This document shows, in pieces, positions 33,274 to 42,286 of a stretch of 64,000 nucleotides of DNA (positions within the stretch are counted from its first letter, which is position 1; each line of letters starts with the position of its first letter). The notes beneath the pieces are model-generated. The model was not told where the DNA came from. It did no database searches and saw nothing but the letters and a program-made list of their open reading frames with translations. Source of the stretch: Mesorhizobium_L sp035547755. GTDB taxonomy: Bacteria > Pseudomonadota > Alphaproteobacteria > Rhizobiales > Rhizobiaceae. The stretch is from assembly GCA_035547755.1 (NCBI GenBank), contig DASZUG010000037.1, forward strand, positions 1-64,000, written 5' to 3'. Made by a program: the position numbers and the translations under genes.

Positions 33274-34092
33274 TCAGCCGAAACGGCCGGTGATGTAGTC
33301 CTGGGTCCGCTTGTCGCGCGGAGCGGTGAAAATCTGCTCCGTATCGCCGAACTCAATCAGTTCGCCGAGATACATGAAGGCGGTCTGTTCGGAGACGCGC
33401 GCCGCCTGCTGCATGTTGTGCGTGACGATGACGATCGTGTATTCGGCCTTCAGTTCGTCGATCAGCTCCTCGATCTTCGAGGTCGAGATCGGATCGAGCG
33501 CCGAGGCGGGTTCATCGAGCAGGATCACTTCGGGCTTTACCGCGACGGTACGCGCGATGCAGAGCCGCTGCTGCTGTCCTCCCGAAAGGCTGAGGCCGCT
33601 TGCATGGAGCTTGTCTTTCACCTCGCTCCACAGCGCCGCGCGCCTGAGCGCCTCCTCGACGCGGTTGTCCATCTCCGCCTTTGGGATGCGCTCGGAAAGC
33701 CTGATGCCGAAGGCGATGTTTTCATAGATCGACATCGGGAACGGCGTCGGTTTCTGGAACACCATGCCGACGCGTGTTCTGAGAAGGTTGAGGTCCTGCA
33801 CGCGATCGAGAATGTTCCTGCCGTCGAGCAGCACCTCGCCTTCGGCGCGCTGGTTCGGGTAAAGGTCGTAAATGCGGTTGAGAACGCGCAGAAGCGTCGA
33901 TTTCCCGCAGCCCGACGGACCGATGAAGGCCGTGACCTTGCGATCGCCGAGCGCCAGCGTGATCCCCTTCAGCGCCAGCGTCTCGGCGTAGTAGAATCGG
34001 AGATTCCTGATTTCCATCTTGGCGGCGGGCGCGATGCCGGTCATGACCATGCCACCGTCCAAAACGGCTCCGGATTGGGCGAGATCGTTCAT
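33274..34092 (-). CDS. pstB: Phosphate ABC transporter ATP-binding protein PstB
   Basis: A 272-residue ATPase. Visible motifs: Walker A GPSGCGKST (about residue 62), signature LSGGQQQRLCIAR, Walker B VILLDEPASALDP and the switch His in IVTHNMQQA. The start at 34092 overlaps the pstA stop by 4 bp (ATGA). The open frame continues to 35067 upstream but only through pstA, so that start was rejected. Confidence 0.97.
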   Translation of the reverse strand: MNDLAQSGAVLDGGMVMTGIAPAAKMEIRNLRFYYAETLALKGITLALGDRKVTAFIGPSGCGKSTLLRVLNRIYDLYPNQRAEGEVLLDGRNILDRVQDLNLLRTRVGMVFQKPTPFPMSIYENIAFGIRLSERIPKAEMDNRVEEALRRAALWSEVKDKLHASGLSLSGGQQQRLCIARTVAVKPEVILLDEPASALDPISTSKIEELIDELKAEYTIVIVTHNMQQAARVSEQTAFMYLGELIEFGDTEQIFTAPRDKRTQDYITGRFG

Positions 34093-34928
34093 TTGGACGC
34101 TCCGATGTTGGAAAGAAGACGGGCCGCGACGTTGAGAACCAGGATGGCGGCGGTGATAATCAACGCGCCGCCCCAGGCCAGGCGTTGCCAGTCTGCGTAA
34201 GGGCTCATGGCGAACTGGAAGATGACGACCGGCAGATTGGCGATCGGCCGCGACAGATCGGTGCTCCAGAACTGATTGTTGAGCGCGGTGAACAGCAGCG
34301 GCGCTGTTTCGCCGGTGACGCGGGCGACGGCAAGGAGGACGCCGGTCAGGATACCGCTGCTCGCGGCGCGATAGACGATATGGGTCATAGTCTTCCAGCG
34401 CGGCGTGCCGAGGGCGGCCGCGGCTTCGCGCAAGGCATTCGGAACGAGGCCGAGCATGTCCTGTGTCGTGCGATTGATCACCGGAAGCGCGATGAGGCCG
34501 AGCGACGCCGCGCCCGCCCATGCGGAGAAATGGCCGAAAGGAACGACCAGCACCGTATAGATGAACAGGCCGATGATGATCGACGGCGCCGAAAGGAGGA
34601 TGTCGTTGATGAATTTTGCTGCTTCGCCGAGCTTGCTGCCGCGGGAATATTCGGCGAGGTAGGTCCCCGCGAGAATGCCGACCGGCGTCGCCACGAGGAT
34701 AGCCGCGACGGTCATCGCGACCGAGCCGAAGATGGCGTTGGCGAGCCCGCCGTCGGAACCGGGCGGCGGCGTGTTCTGGAGAAAGATTTTCGGCGTGATC
34801 GCCGGCGCCCCATAGACGATCAGCGTTACCAGGATCGCCGCGAGGAAGAAGAGCCCGATGAAAGTCGCGAAGCCGGCGAGGCCGAGAGCGACGATATTGG
34901 TGGCGCGGCGGCGGGAAGCGGAAGCCAT
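34089..34928 (-). CDS. pstA: Phosphate ABC transporter permease PstA
   Basis: A 279-residue permease with about six helices and the binding-protein-dependent transport motif around EAAAALGTPRWKTMTHIVYR (EAA loop). It partners PstC in the inner membrane. The start at 34928 (MASASRRRA) was chosen over 34967 because it leaves an 8-bp gap to pstC and places the basic residues directly before helix 1. It overlaps pstB by 4 bp. Confidence 0.95.
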   Translation of the reverse strand: MASASRRRATNIVALGLAGFATFIGLFFLAAILVTLIVYGAPAITPKIFLQNTPPPGSDGGLANAIFGSVAMTVAAILVATPVGILAGTYLAEYSRGSKLGEAAKFINDILLSAPSIIIGLFIYTVLVVPFGHFSAWAGAASLGLIALPVINRTTQDMLGLVPNALREAAAALGTPRWKTMTHIVYRAASSGILTGVLLAVARVTGETAPLLFTALNNQFWSTDLSRPIANLPVVIFQFAMSPYADWQRLAWGGALIITAAILVLNVAARLLSNIGASK

Positions 34929-34936
34929 CGGTGGTC

Positions 34937-35911
34937 CTATTTGAGTTCCGTTCGGATGAGCAGCCATTTGGCCGCCGCCAGTACCGTGAAGGTAATGACG
35001 AAGAGAATGAGGCCGAGAGCGACAAGGCTCGACGTGTAGAGTTGTCCCGTCGCTTCGGTGAATTCATTGGCGATCGCGGCGGAGATCGTCGTCGAGGGCG
35101 ATAAAAGCGAGGCGGAGATTCTGTGCGAATTGCCGATGACGAAGGTGACGGCCATGGTTTCGCCGAGCGCCCGCCCGAGCCCGAGCATAATCCCGCCGAC
35201 CAGGCCGACGCGCGAATAGGGGATGACGATGTTGCAGACGACCTCCCAGGTGGTCATGCCCATGCCATAGGCGCTTTCTCTCAGGAGCACCGGCACGGTC
35301 AGGAAGACGTCGCGGGTGATGGAGGTGATGAAGGGCAGCACCATGATGGCGAGAACGATGCCGGCCGTCAGAAGGCCGATGCCATAGGGCGCGCCGCCGA
35401 AAAGGGCGCCGATGACCGGGACGTCGCCCAGCGTGTTGATGAGGAAGGGCTGGACGGTCGTCTGCAGAAAGGGCGCCAGGACGAAGAAGCCCCAAAGGCC
35501 GTAGATGATGGAAGGAATGCCGGCGAGGAGTTCGATGGCGATCCCGATCGGCCGGCGCAGCCTTTGCGGGCAGATCTCCGTCAGGAAGATGGCGATGCCG
35601 AAGCTCACCGGAACGCCGATCGCCATGGCGATCGCCGAGGTGACGAGCGTTCCGTAGATCGGCGCGAGCGCGCCGAAGATTTCCTTCACCGGGCTCCAGC
35701 GTTCGGTCCAGATGAAGGAAAAGCCGAATTTCGCAAGCGCGGGCCATGCGCCGATCACGAGCGAGACCATGACGCCCAGAAGCATCACGACCACCAGCGT
35801 CGCAGAACCGAGCGTCAGGAGGAAAAAGACCCTGTCGGCGCGGATGGACCGGCGCGCCTCTTTCTCTGGCGCAAGAGCGGCAGGCGCGGGCATGTCGAGC
35901 GAAGCGGCCAT
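34937..35911 (-). CDS. pstC: Phosphate ABC transporter permease PstC
   Basis: A 324-residue permease with about six to seven helices. The EAA-loop segment ESAYGMGMTTWEVVCNIVIP is conserved, as is the GLGRALGETMAVTFVIGN stretch typical of PstC. The ATG at 35911 is chosen; an in-frame ATG at 35944 lies inside the pstS-pstC hairpin. It is separated from pstS by about 70 bp containing that hairpin. Confidence 0.95.
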   Translation of the reverse strand: MAASLDMPAPAALAPEKEARRSIRADRVFFLLTLGSATLVVVMLLGVMVSLVIGAWPALAKFGFSFIWTERWSPVKEIFGALAPIYGTLVTSAIAMAIGVPVSFGIAIFLTEICPQRLRRPIGIAIELLAGIPSIIYGLWGFFVLAPFLQTTVQPFLINTLGDVPVIGALFGGAPYGIGLLTAGIVLAIMVLPFITSITRDVFLTVPVLLRESAYGMGMTTWEVVCNIVIPYSRVGLVGGIMLGLGRALGETMAVTFVIGNSHRISASLLSPSTTISAAIANEFTEATGQLYTSSLVALGLILFVITFTVLAAAKWLLIRTELK

Positions 35912-35936
35912 CGCGGTTCCTCTGATCGGGGATGAG

Positions 35937-35961
35937 GAGCGCAAATCTCGGCTTGCGCTCC
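35937..35961 (-). terminator. Intercistronic hairpin between pstS and pstC
   Basis: GGAGCGCAA (35937-35945) pairs with TTGCGCTCC (35953-35961), a 9-bp stem with a 7-nt loop and no T run. Hairpins in this position often stabilise or partly terminate the pstS transcript, so the binding protein is made in excess. Confidence 0.55.
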
Positions 35962-35979
35962 TTCTTGGTTCCGAAGGCG

Positions 35980-37032
35980 TCAGTCGGCCGCGTAGACCGG
36001 CTTGCCGCTCGCCGTGACGTTGGACCAGCTCTTTTCGATCAGCTTCACCACATTGTCCGGAATGGCGACGTAATCGAGCGCCTTGGCTTCATCCCCGCCG
36101 TTCTTGTAGGCCCAGGAGAAGAACTTCAGCGCCGTTGCCGCCGCTTTTGCATCGTCGGGCTGCTTATGGATCAGCACCCAGGTCGAAGCGGCGATCGGCC
36201 AGCTCTTGTCGCCCGGCTGGTTGGTGATGACGACATGGAAATTCTTGGCGCCGGCCCAGTCAGCGTTGGAAGCGGCGGAAGCGAACGTATCGAGCGAGGG
36301 CGCCACGATCTTTCCGGCGGCGTTCACCATCCTGGCGTAGGAAAGGTGGTTCTGCTCGGCATAGGCATATTCGTCATAACCGATACCGCCCGCCGTCTGC
36401 TTCACCGTGTTGGCGACGCCTTCGCTGCCTTTCGCACCGACGCCGACCGGCCATTCCACCGCCGTATCCGAACCGATCTGGTCCTTCCAATCGGCCGATT
36501 CCTTGCTGAGGTAATCAGTGAAATTGAAGGTCGTGCCCGAACCGTCGGAACGGTGCACGACGACGATTGCCATCGCGGGCAGCTTGAGGTCCGGATTGAG
36601 CTTGGCGATAGCCGGATCGTCCCATTTGATGATCTTGCCCATGTAGATTTCGGCAAGCGTCTTGCCGTCGAGCACCAGCTCGCCCGGCTTGACGCCCTCG
36701 ACATTGTAGATCGGGACGATGCCGCCCATGATCATCGGAAACTGGACGAGGCCGTTCTTGCTGAGCTCGGCATCGGAAAGCGGCTTATCGGTCGCGCCGA
36801 AGGTCACGGTCTTGGCCTCGACCTGCTTGATGCCGCCGCCCGAGCCGATCGACTGGTAATTGAGACCGATGCCCGTGCTGGTCTTGTAGGTGGCCGCCCA
36901 TTTGGCGAAAACGGGATAGATGAAGGTGGAACCCGCGCCGGAAATATCGGCAGCGGATGCGGCCGGCACCATCGCCGTCGATGCGGCGACAGCCGTCACC
37001 GCCACGATCGTCGAACGAATGAAATTCATCAT
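35980..37032 (-). CDS. pstS: Phosphate-binding periplasmic protein PstS
   Basis: A 350-residue protein with a Sec signal peptide (residues 1-27, ending AASA). Phosphate-binding segments are visible: ISGAGSTFIYPVFAKW (about 30-45), ATDKPLSD, and HRSDGSGTTFNFTDYL with the Arg-Ser-Asp-Ser-Gly-Thr ligands. It delivers phosphate to PstCAB. It is the first gene of the operon and is preceded by a Pho box. Two adjacent in-frame ATGs (37032 and 37029) give the same product plus or minus one Met. Confidence 0.97.
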   Translation of the reverse strand: MMNFIRSTIVAVTAVAASTAMVPAASAADISGAGSTFIYPVFAKWAATYKTSTGIGLNYQSIGSGGGIKQVEAKTVTFGATDKPLSDAELSKNGLVQFPMIMGGIVPIYNVEGVKPGELVLDGKTLAEIYMGKIIKWDDPAIAKLNPDLKLPAMAIVVVHRSDGSGTTFNFTDYLSKESADWKDQIGSDTAVEWPVGVGAKGSEGVANTVKQTAGGIGYDEYAYAEQNHLSYARMVNAAGKIVAPSLDTFASAASNADWAGAKNFHVVITNQPGDKSWPIAASTWVLIHKQPDDAKAAATALKFFSWAYKNGGDEAKALDYVAIPDNVVKLIEKSWSNVTASGKPVYAAD

Positions 37033-37101
37033 GAGGGCTGCTCCTGTTCGGAATTCGATCCTGGCGCCTTCTGCGCCCGGAGAGCCCCTTAAAGACGGTA
37101 T

Positions 37102-37119
37102 GTAACAGTTGGATGACAG
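37102..37119 (-). promoter_or_regulatory. Pho box upstream of pstS
   Basis: Minus strand: CTGTCAT, CCAA, CTGTTAC, two 7-bp repeats spaced 4 bp, a good match to the PhoB consensus. It lies 70 bp upstream of the pstS start, so the operon, including phoB, should be phosphate-starvation induced and autoregulated. Confidence 0.85.
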
Positions 37120-37540
37120 TTTTACGTCACGCAAATAAAGATGTCCGGCAATCATAGCCGGCAAATCAAAGTGCACGCGGGTGCAAATTTTGCTTGATCA
37201 GGAATCCATCAAGAAAATCGTCACCTTGGCTTCGGTGAAGACGCCGAGAATGGTGACGAGCGAATTCTAAACTGCCTGGATAATTTATACCAGCGGTTCC
37301 TATATCCGACTCTTCTATTGGGTGCGTCCTTCGAGGCTCGCCCTTTGGGCGAGCACCTCAGGATGAGGGAGTCAGGCGCTATCGGTCCTCATCCTGAGGT
37401 GGCCGCGAGGCGGGCCTCGAAGGACGCACTGGAGTGACGAAGGGTCAAACGTCAGGGCCTTTGGTATTATTCGGTCAGCCAGACTATTGTTGGGCGGTAT
37501 GAGATCGAGGGGACTTTTGGCCAGATTCCAATCCAGCGGC
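37120..37540. other. Gap between the Pho box and the rpmF terminator; repeat only
   Basis: This gap of about 420 bp holds the family B palindrome (37322-37429) and otherwise shows no gene. An open frame on the minus strand (37372-37821) is a shadow that runs across rpmF. Confidence 0.6.
37322..37429. repeat. Palindromic repeat family B, copy 1
   Basis: Perfect 16-bp terminal inverted repeats (GTGCGTCCTTCGAGGC and GCCTCGAAGGACGCAC) plus an inner pair (CACCTCAGGATGAGG and CCTCATCCTGAGGTG). The whole unit would fold into a long hairpin. A longer copy with the same ends is at 59107-59275. Confidence 0.9.
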
Positions 37541-37573
37541 CAAAAACGAAAAACCGGCCGCGAGGGCCGGTCC
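37541..37573 (-). terminator. Rho-independent terminator of rpmF
   Basis: On the minus strand ACCGGCC/GGCCGGT (7 bp) is followed by TTTTTCGTTTTTG. It lies 26 bp after the rpmF stop codon. Confidence 0.85.
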
Positions 37574-37598
37574 TTCAATTCGGATAAGAAGGAAAGGC

Positions 37599-37781
37599 TC
37601 AGCTTTCCTTTGGCGTCAGCACCTGGCGTCCGCGATACATGCCCGTCTTCAGGTCGATGTGATGCGGGCGGCGCAGTTCGCCGGAATTCTTGTCCTCGAC
37701 ATAGGTCGGCGCCTTCAGCGCGTCGGCCGAACGGCGCATGCCGCGCTTCGACGGCGAGGTCTTTCGTTTCGGTACAGCCAT
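37599..37781 (-). CDS. rpmF: 50S ribosomal protein L32
   Basis: A 60-residue basic protein with the bL32 start [17 protein letters not shown] and the middle [16 protein letters not shown]. The Cys-rich zinc motif of some L32 proteins is absent, as is usual in alphaproteobacteria. ATG 37781 is the family start. It precedes mtgA in the upstream direction with a 157-bp gap. Confidence 0.97.
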
Positions 37782-37938
37782 GATCCTGCTCCAATGATCT
37801 GCCAAGCACCCGGCGGTCCATCGAAAGGACGGAGCAAGCCGAGGCTGAATGTGAAAGTCGCGTGCCTATACACGCAACCGTATCATTTGACCAGCGTCAC
37901 CGCGTAAAAAATTCCTTAGCCCGTCAAAAAGCGTCCGT

Positions 37939-38703
37939 TCAATCGAGGCAGGTCACATGGCTGCTGGCGTAGCGCGCCGTGCGGCGTTCGATCAGGGTCG
38001 CAAGCCTTCTCAGACCGGGCGTCGGCCTTTCGGGATGCCTAAGATAGGGATTGGGCAGGGTGACGGCCAGAAGCGCTCCCTGCCTTTTGCTGAGCGTACT
38101 CGCGGGCCGCTTGAAATGATATTCCGCCGCCGCCTGCGCGCCATAGATTCCTGGCCCCCAGCGTGCGATGTTGAGATAGATTTCGAGGATCCGGCGTTTC
38201 GACAGGACGGCATCGAAATAAAGGGCCAGCGGCGCCTCGAGCGCCTTGCGCAGATAGGAACGCCCTCCCCAGAGGAACAGGTTCTTTACCGTCTGCATGG
38301 TGATCGTCGACGCGCCCCGCGTATCCTCCCCCGCGAGCGTGCCGTCGACGATTTTGCGCATCTGTCCCCAATCGATTCCGTCATGGCGACAGAACTGCCC
38401 GTCTTCGGACATGATCACGGAGCGGATGAGATTGGGCGATATCTGGTCGAGCGAAACCCATTCTCGCTTGTAAGGACGCGAAAAGACGAGGTCGCGCAGC
38501 ATAGGGGTCGAGATCGGGTGGACGGAAGGGATGGCGTAAACGAAGGTAAGCGCGAGCGGAACAAGAGCGAGAACGACCAGAAAAGCCGTGATCCGGATCA
38601 ACCAGCGGGTGGTTTTGCCGCGAGCCCGGTATTTTCCGCGACCACGGAGTCGGACGCCAACTGTCATCTGCGGCTCGGTTTTGTTCTCGGCGTGCGCACT
38701 CAC
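37939..38703 (-). CDS. mtgA: Monofunctional peptidoglycan glycosyltransferase
   Basis: A 254-residue GT51 enzyme with an N-terminal basic region and one membrane helix (about residues 33-58). The catalytic blocks are EDGQFCRHDGIDW (general base Glu), GASTITMQTVKNLFLW and RILEIYLNIARWGPGIYGAQAAAEYHF, the last split around the second Glu. It polymerises lipid II on the outer face of the inner membrane. GTG 38703 is taken as the start; an ATG at 38667 is in frame. It is divergent from ispA. Confidence 0.95.
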   Translation of the reverse strand: MSAHAENKTEPQMTVGVRLRGRGKYRARGKTTRWLIRITAFLVVLALVPLALTFVYAIPSVHPISTPMLRDLVFSRPYKREWVSLDQISPNLIRSVIMSEDGQFCRHDGIDWGQMRKIVDGTLAGEDTRGASTITMQTVKNLFLWGGRSYLRKALEAPLALYFDAVLSKRRILEIYLNIARWGPGIYGAQAAAEYHFKRPASTLSKRQGALLAVTLPNPYLRHPERPTPGLRRLATLIERRTARYASSHVTCLD

Positions 38704-38811
38704 GATCCCCGCCCCTCATTCTCCCTGACATAAAGTCCATCGCCGGTCAGCGCAACTTCAGCCCTATGGACAGGCTTGACCAGGAGGGGATTTGACGCCA
38801 TCGCTGCGGAG

Positions 38812-39729
38812 ATGAACGAAGACGCATCACAGAAGTTCCTGGAGGCTCTGGCCCGGAATGCGCTGAGAGTAGAAGCCTTTCTCCGGGCCGCACTCGAAGA
38901 CCGGCCGGAGGGAGGGGAAATAATGCGGCCGGCGCGGCTGATGCAGGCGGTGAGACATGGCGTGCTGAATGGCGGCAAGCGCTTCCGGCCCTTTCTCGTG
39001 ATGGAAAGCGCGGCTCTTTTCGAGGCCGACGGAAATGCGGCTGTACGAGCGGCCGCGGCGCTCGAATGCGTCCATTGCTATTCGCTTATTCACGACGATC
39101 TGCCGGCGATGGATGACGACGATCTCCGGCGCGGCCTGCCCACGGTCCACAAGGCGTTCGACGAAGCGACCGCGATCCTTGCAGGCGACAGCCTGCTCAC
39201 CTTCGCCTTCTCGCTCCTTGCGGACGCGCGAACCGAACTTCCGCCCGCTGCCGTTCTTGAACTCGTCGGCCGCCTCGCTTCCGCAGCCGGCATGGGAGGC
39301 ATGGCCGGCGGACAGGCGCTTGATCTCGATGCCGAGTCCAGCCCTCCCGACGAAGCGGGCATCATCACATTGCAGGCGATGAAGACGGGCGCTCTGATCC
39401 GTTATGCCTGCGAGGCCGGTCCCATTATCGCGGGAGCGGGCGAAGGGCACCGCGAACGGCTTTCGGCCTTCGGCTCCGCGATCGGCCTTGCGTTCCAGTT
39501 GGCCGACGACCTTCTCGATCTTGAGGCCAGTTCCGAGACGATGGGGAAGGCGACCGGCAAGGACGCGGCGCGAGGCAAGGCGACGCTTGTGGCGCTTCAC
39601 GGCGTGGAATGGGCGCGAAAGCAGCTCAACGGCTTGGTCGATCAGGCAAAGGAGCTTCTCGAACCCTATGGCGAGCGCGCGCAATTGCTTCGGCAGGCTG
39701 CCGGCTTTGTCGCCAACCGCGACAACTGA
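38812..39729 (+). CDS. ispA: Farnesyl diphosphate synthase / short-chain polyprenyl synthase
   Basis: A 305-residue trans-prenyltransferase. The two aspartate motifs are HDDLPAMDDDD (first) and QLADDLLD (second), and the Gly-Lys-Arg substrate motif GGKRFRPFL precedes them. The sequence length and the Phe-Leu region before the first motif are those of IspA-type enzymes that make C15 chains. ATG 38812 is preferred; an upstream TTG at 38776 is in frame. Confidence 0.93.
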   Translation: MNEDASQKFLEALARNALRVEAFLRAALEDRPEGGEIMRPARLMQAVRHGVLNGGKRFRPFLVMESAALFEADGNAAVRAAAALECVHCYSLIHDDLPAMDDDDLRRGLPTVHKAFDEATAILAGDSLLTFAFSLLADARTELPPAAVLELVGRLASAAGMGGMAGGQALDLDAESSPPDEAGIITLQAMKTGALIRYACEAGPIIAGAGEGHRERLSAFGSAIGLAFQLADDLLDLEASSETMGKATGKDAARGKATLVALHGVEWARKQLNGLVDQAKELLEPYGERAQLLRQAAGFVANRDN

Positions 39730-39844
39730 CCTCCCGGCGCAAGAGCCTTCCGCTCTGCAATCGATTGCACGATTTTTTAACGTTAATCGGGCGTAGTTCG
39801 GCCGACGCAGTTTCTCAGCAGTTTCCTTCACGCGGAGCAGTCGT

Positions 39845-42145
39845 GTGCCGGCCTACGCAACCTTCATTCGTTCCATACGGATACGCTATCTCTCGGGCCT
39901 GCTGATCTTCGCGGTTGCCGCCACCCTCGTGCTGTTCATGCTCAACCAGAACGCGGCGCTGCGGCGCGCGATCGACGGTTTTGCGGCACATCTGAGCCAT
40001 CTTCTCGTCGATGAAAGAAACGCGCTCAATTTCGCCGGATATTCGACCTCCGCCTGGGCGACGGCCGATCGCGCGCAACTGCAGCATGCCGCGAAAGCCC
40101 ATGCCAAGCGCCTGCGCGACGATATCGCATCGCTGGAAGCGGAAAACGCGGCCCTCCGTCCTCGGCTGTCGAAGGCCGGCAAGGATGCGATCGCAGCTGC
40201 TTCCATCAATGACGATTTGTTCTGGACCTCGCGCGATATCGCCTCCAACCTGGACAAACTTGCGGAAGCGGACACCTCGGGAGACCAGCTCTACCGCGCC
40301 ATCCGCAATCAATTCGACTGGTTCGCACAGCCCATGCTGGGAAAGGCCCGAGACGCCATCGAGGAGGAACGCAAAGCGGCCGAATGGGACAACAACCGTC
40401 TTCTGACGTTCGGAAGCCTGCTCATCATTCTCGCGATCGGGCTTGTCGGACTATGGATATTCCGGCCGATGGAAGCGGCGATACGCCGCGCCTTCCGGAC
40501 GGCGGATCTTGCGATCAAGCGGGCGGAAGCCGCCGACAGGGCGAAATCGGAATTCCTCGCCAATATGAGCCACGAGATCCGCACGCCGATGAACGGCGTG
40601 CTTGGCATGGCTGAACTCCTGACCAAGACAGACCTCAATTCACGCCAGAGAATGTTCACCGATGTCATCGTGAAATCGGGAAACGCGCTTTTGACGATCA
40701 TCAACGACATTCTCGATTTCTCCAAGATTGACGCCGAACAGCTCACGCTCGAGAAAGCGCCGTTCAACCTTTCGGAAGCGGTCGAGGATGTCGCGACGCT
40801 GATCTCGGCCAAGGTCGCGGAAAAGGATCTGGAACTGATCGTCCGGATCGACCCGAAACTTCCGCAGGAAGTCATCGGCGACGTCGGCCGCTTCCGGCAG
40901 ATCATCACGAACCTTCTCGGCAATGCGGTGAAATTCACCGAAAGGGGGCACGTTCTCATCGACGTATCGGGCACGAGCCGGGACGGATCGGTTGCGCTTG
41001 CCGTACGTGTCGAGGATACCGGCATCGGCATTCCCGACGAAAAGCTGAAGACGGTGTTCGAGAAATTCGCGCAGGTCGACAGCACCTCGACCCGGCGCTA
41101 CGAAGGAACGGGTCTCGGCCTCGCCATTGCCTCCAGGCTGGTCCAGTTGATGGGCGGCAGGATCGAAGTCGAAAGCGTCCTCGGGCGTGGATCGGTCTTC
41201 CGCTTCACCATCGTCCTGCAGGCGCATGAAACGGGCGAGCGCAAGGAAGTGGTTCCCGTCGATATCAGTGGCGCGCGCGTGCTGATCATCGACGACAATA
41301 CGGTGAACAGGCAGATCCTCTCGGAGCAGGTCCGCAGCTGGGGATTCGATTGCGCCGCCGCGGAAAGCGGGCTTGTCGCGCTTGCGTTCCTTCAGAAATG
41401 TATCGAAATAAACGCACGCGTCGACTGCGTGATCCTCGACTACCAGATGCCTGCCATGAACGGCGCCGAGGTCGCAAGGGAGATGCGCAGGATCCGCGGC
41501 ATGGAGCAGATACCGATCCTGCTCCTTACCTCGGTTGATCAGATCGATTTCGGCCGGTTCTCGGTCGAGTTTGGAATGGCGGCCTATCTCACCAAGCCTG
41601 CCCGCTCGGCGGTCCTTTTCGACACGCTCGTTTCGGTCATCCAGAAGGGGAGGCAGCAGCAGAGCCAAACACTCACGCTGGCCCCCGCCCGAACGGCGGC
41701 GGCTCCGGCAGCGCAAAAGGTCGCCGAAATCATCCCCGCCGCACGTCCGAAACCGGTGGACATCCTTGTCGCCGAGGACAACGAGGTCAATCAGCTGGTT
41801 TTCAGCCAGATTCTCGACGATCTGAAGCTCTCCTACCGGATCGCGGCGAACGGAAGGACCGCGCTCGAACTCTATCGCGCGCTGTCGCCCAAGCTCATTC
41901 TCATGGACGTCTCCATGCCGGAAATGAACGGTTTCGAAGCGACGAAGGCCATTCGCCGGGAAGAGAACGGCAGGATGATCCGCACCCCGATCATCGGCAT
42001 AACGGCGCACGCGCTGAAGGGCGACCGGGAAAAATGCCTCGACGCCGGCATGGACGATTATCTGTCGAAGCCTATCTCCCCCGACAGGCTGGCCCAGAAG
42101 ATCGCGACATGGACGGAAGATTCGCCGGCGTCGCTGAGTGCCTGA
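39845..42145 (+). CDS. Hybrid histidine kinase with two receiver domains
   Basis: A 766-residue membrane kinase starting at GTG 39845. It has two helices (about 13-35 and 183-205) flanking a periplasmic domain, HisKA with MSHEIRTPMNGVLG, HATPase_c with NLLGNAVKF, DTGIGIP and GTGLGLAIA, then two receiver domains: the first with LIIDDN and CVILDYQMP, the second with VAEDNEVN, LILMDVSMP and YLSKPIS. No Hpt domain is present, so a separate Hpt or regulator is needed to finish the phosphorelay. The sensed signal is unknown. It lies 115 bp after ispA. Confidence 0.92.
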   Translation: MPAYATFIRSIRIRYLSGLLIFAVAATLVLFMLNQNAALRRAIDGFAAHLSHLLVDERNALNFAGYSTSAWATADRAQLQHAAKAHAKRLRDDIASLEAENAALRPRLSKAGKDAIAAASINDDLFWTSRDIASNLDKLAEADTSGDQLYRAIRNQFDWFAQPMLGKARDAIEEERKAAEWDNNRLLTFGSLLIILAIGLVGLWIFRPMEAAIRRAFRTADLAIKRAEAADRAKSEFLANMSHEIRTPMNGVLGMAELLTKTDLNSRQRMFTDVIVKSGNALLTIINDILDFSKIDAEQLTLEKAPFNLSEAVEDVATLISAKVAEKDLELIVRIDPKLPQEVIGDVGRFRQIITNLLGNAVKFTERGHVLIDVSGTSRDGSVALAVRVEDTGIGIPDEKLKTVFEKFAQVDSTSTRRYEGTGLGLAIASRLVQLMGGRIEVESVLGRGSVFRFTIVLQAHETGERKEVVPVDISGARVLIIDDNTVNRQILSEQVRSWGFDCAAAESGLVALAFLQKCIEINARVDCVILDYQMPAMNGAEVAREMRRIRGMEQIPILLLTSVDQIDFGRFSVEFGMAAYLTKPARSAVLFDTLVSVIQKGRQQQSQTLTLAPARTAAAPAAQKVAEIIPAARPKPVDILVAEDNEVNQLVFSQILDDLKLSYRIAANGRTALELYRALSPKLILMDVSMPEMNGFEATKAIRREENGRMIRTPIIGITAHALKGDREKCLDAGMDDYLSKPISPDRLAQKIATWTEDSPASLSA

Positions 42146-42190
42146 ACATTCTTGAAGACGCGTCCGTGAGAGGCGGCGCTTCCCGCGCTA

Positions 42191-42285
42191 GGGCACTTCC
42201 GTTTTTCCGAATCACGGAAATGCTCTATCTCCTTGTTTGCACGCAATTCCGGACGCAAAACCGCTGCGCACTTCGCTGGAACTGC
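42191..42285 (-). repeat. Intergenic repeat family D, copy 1
   Basis: The minus strand reads GCAGTTCCAGCG, GCGGTTTTGCGTCCGGAATTGCGT, then GAGCATTTCCGTGATTCGG and an AACGGAAGTGCCCT end. The same order and most bases recur at 54415-54512 on the plus strand. The repeat stops 1 bp before the stop codon of the lytic transglycosylase gene. Confidence 0.85.
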
Positions 42286-42286
42286 T

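Noticed and set aside
37372..37821. 149-codon minus-strand frame over rpmF
   Set aside because: It is a frame-shifted shadow of rpmF and of the family B repeat. rpmF itself is a clear match.
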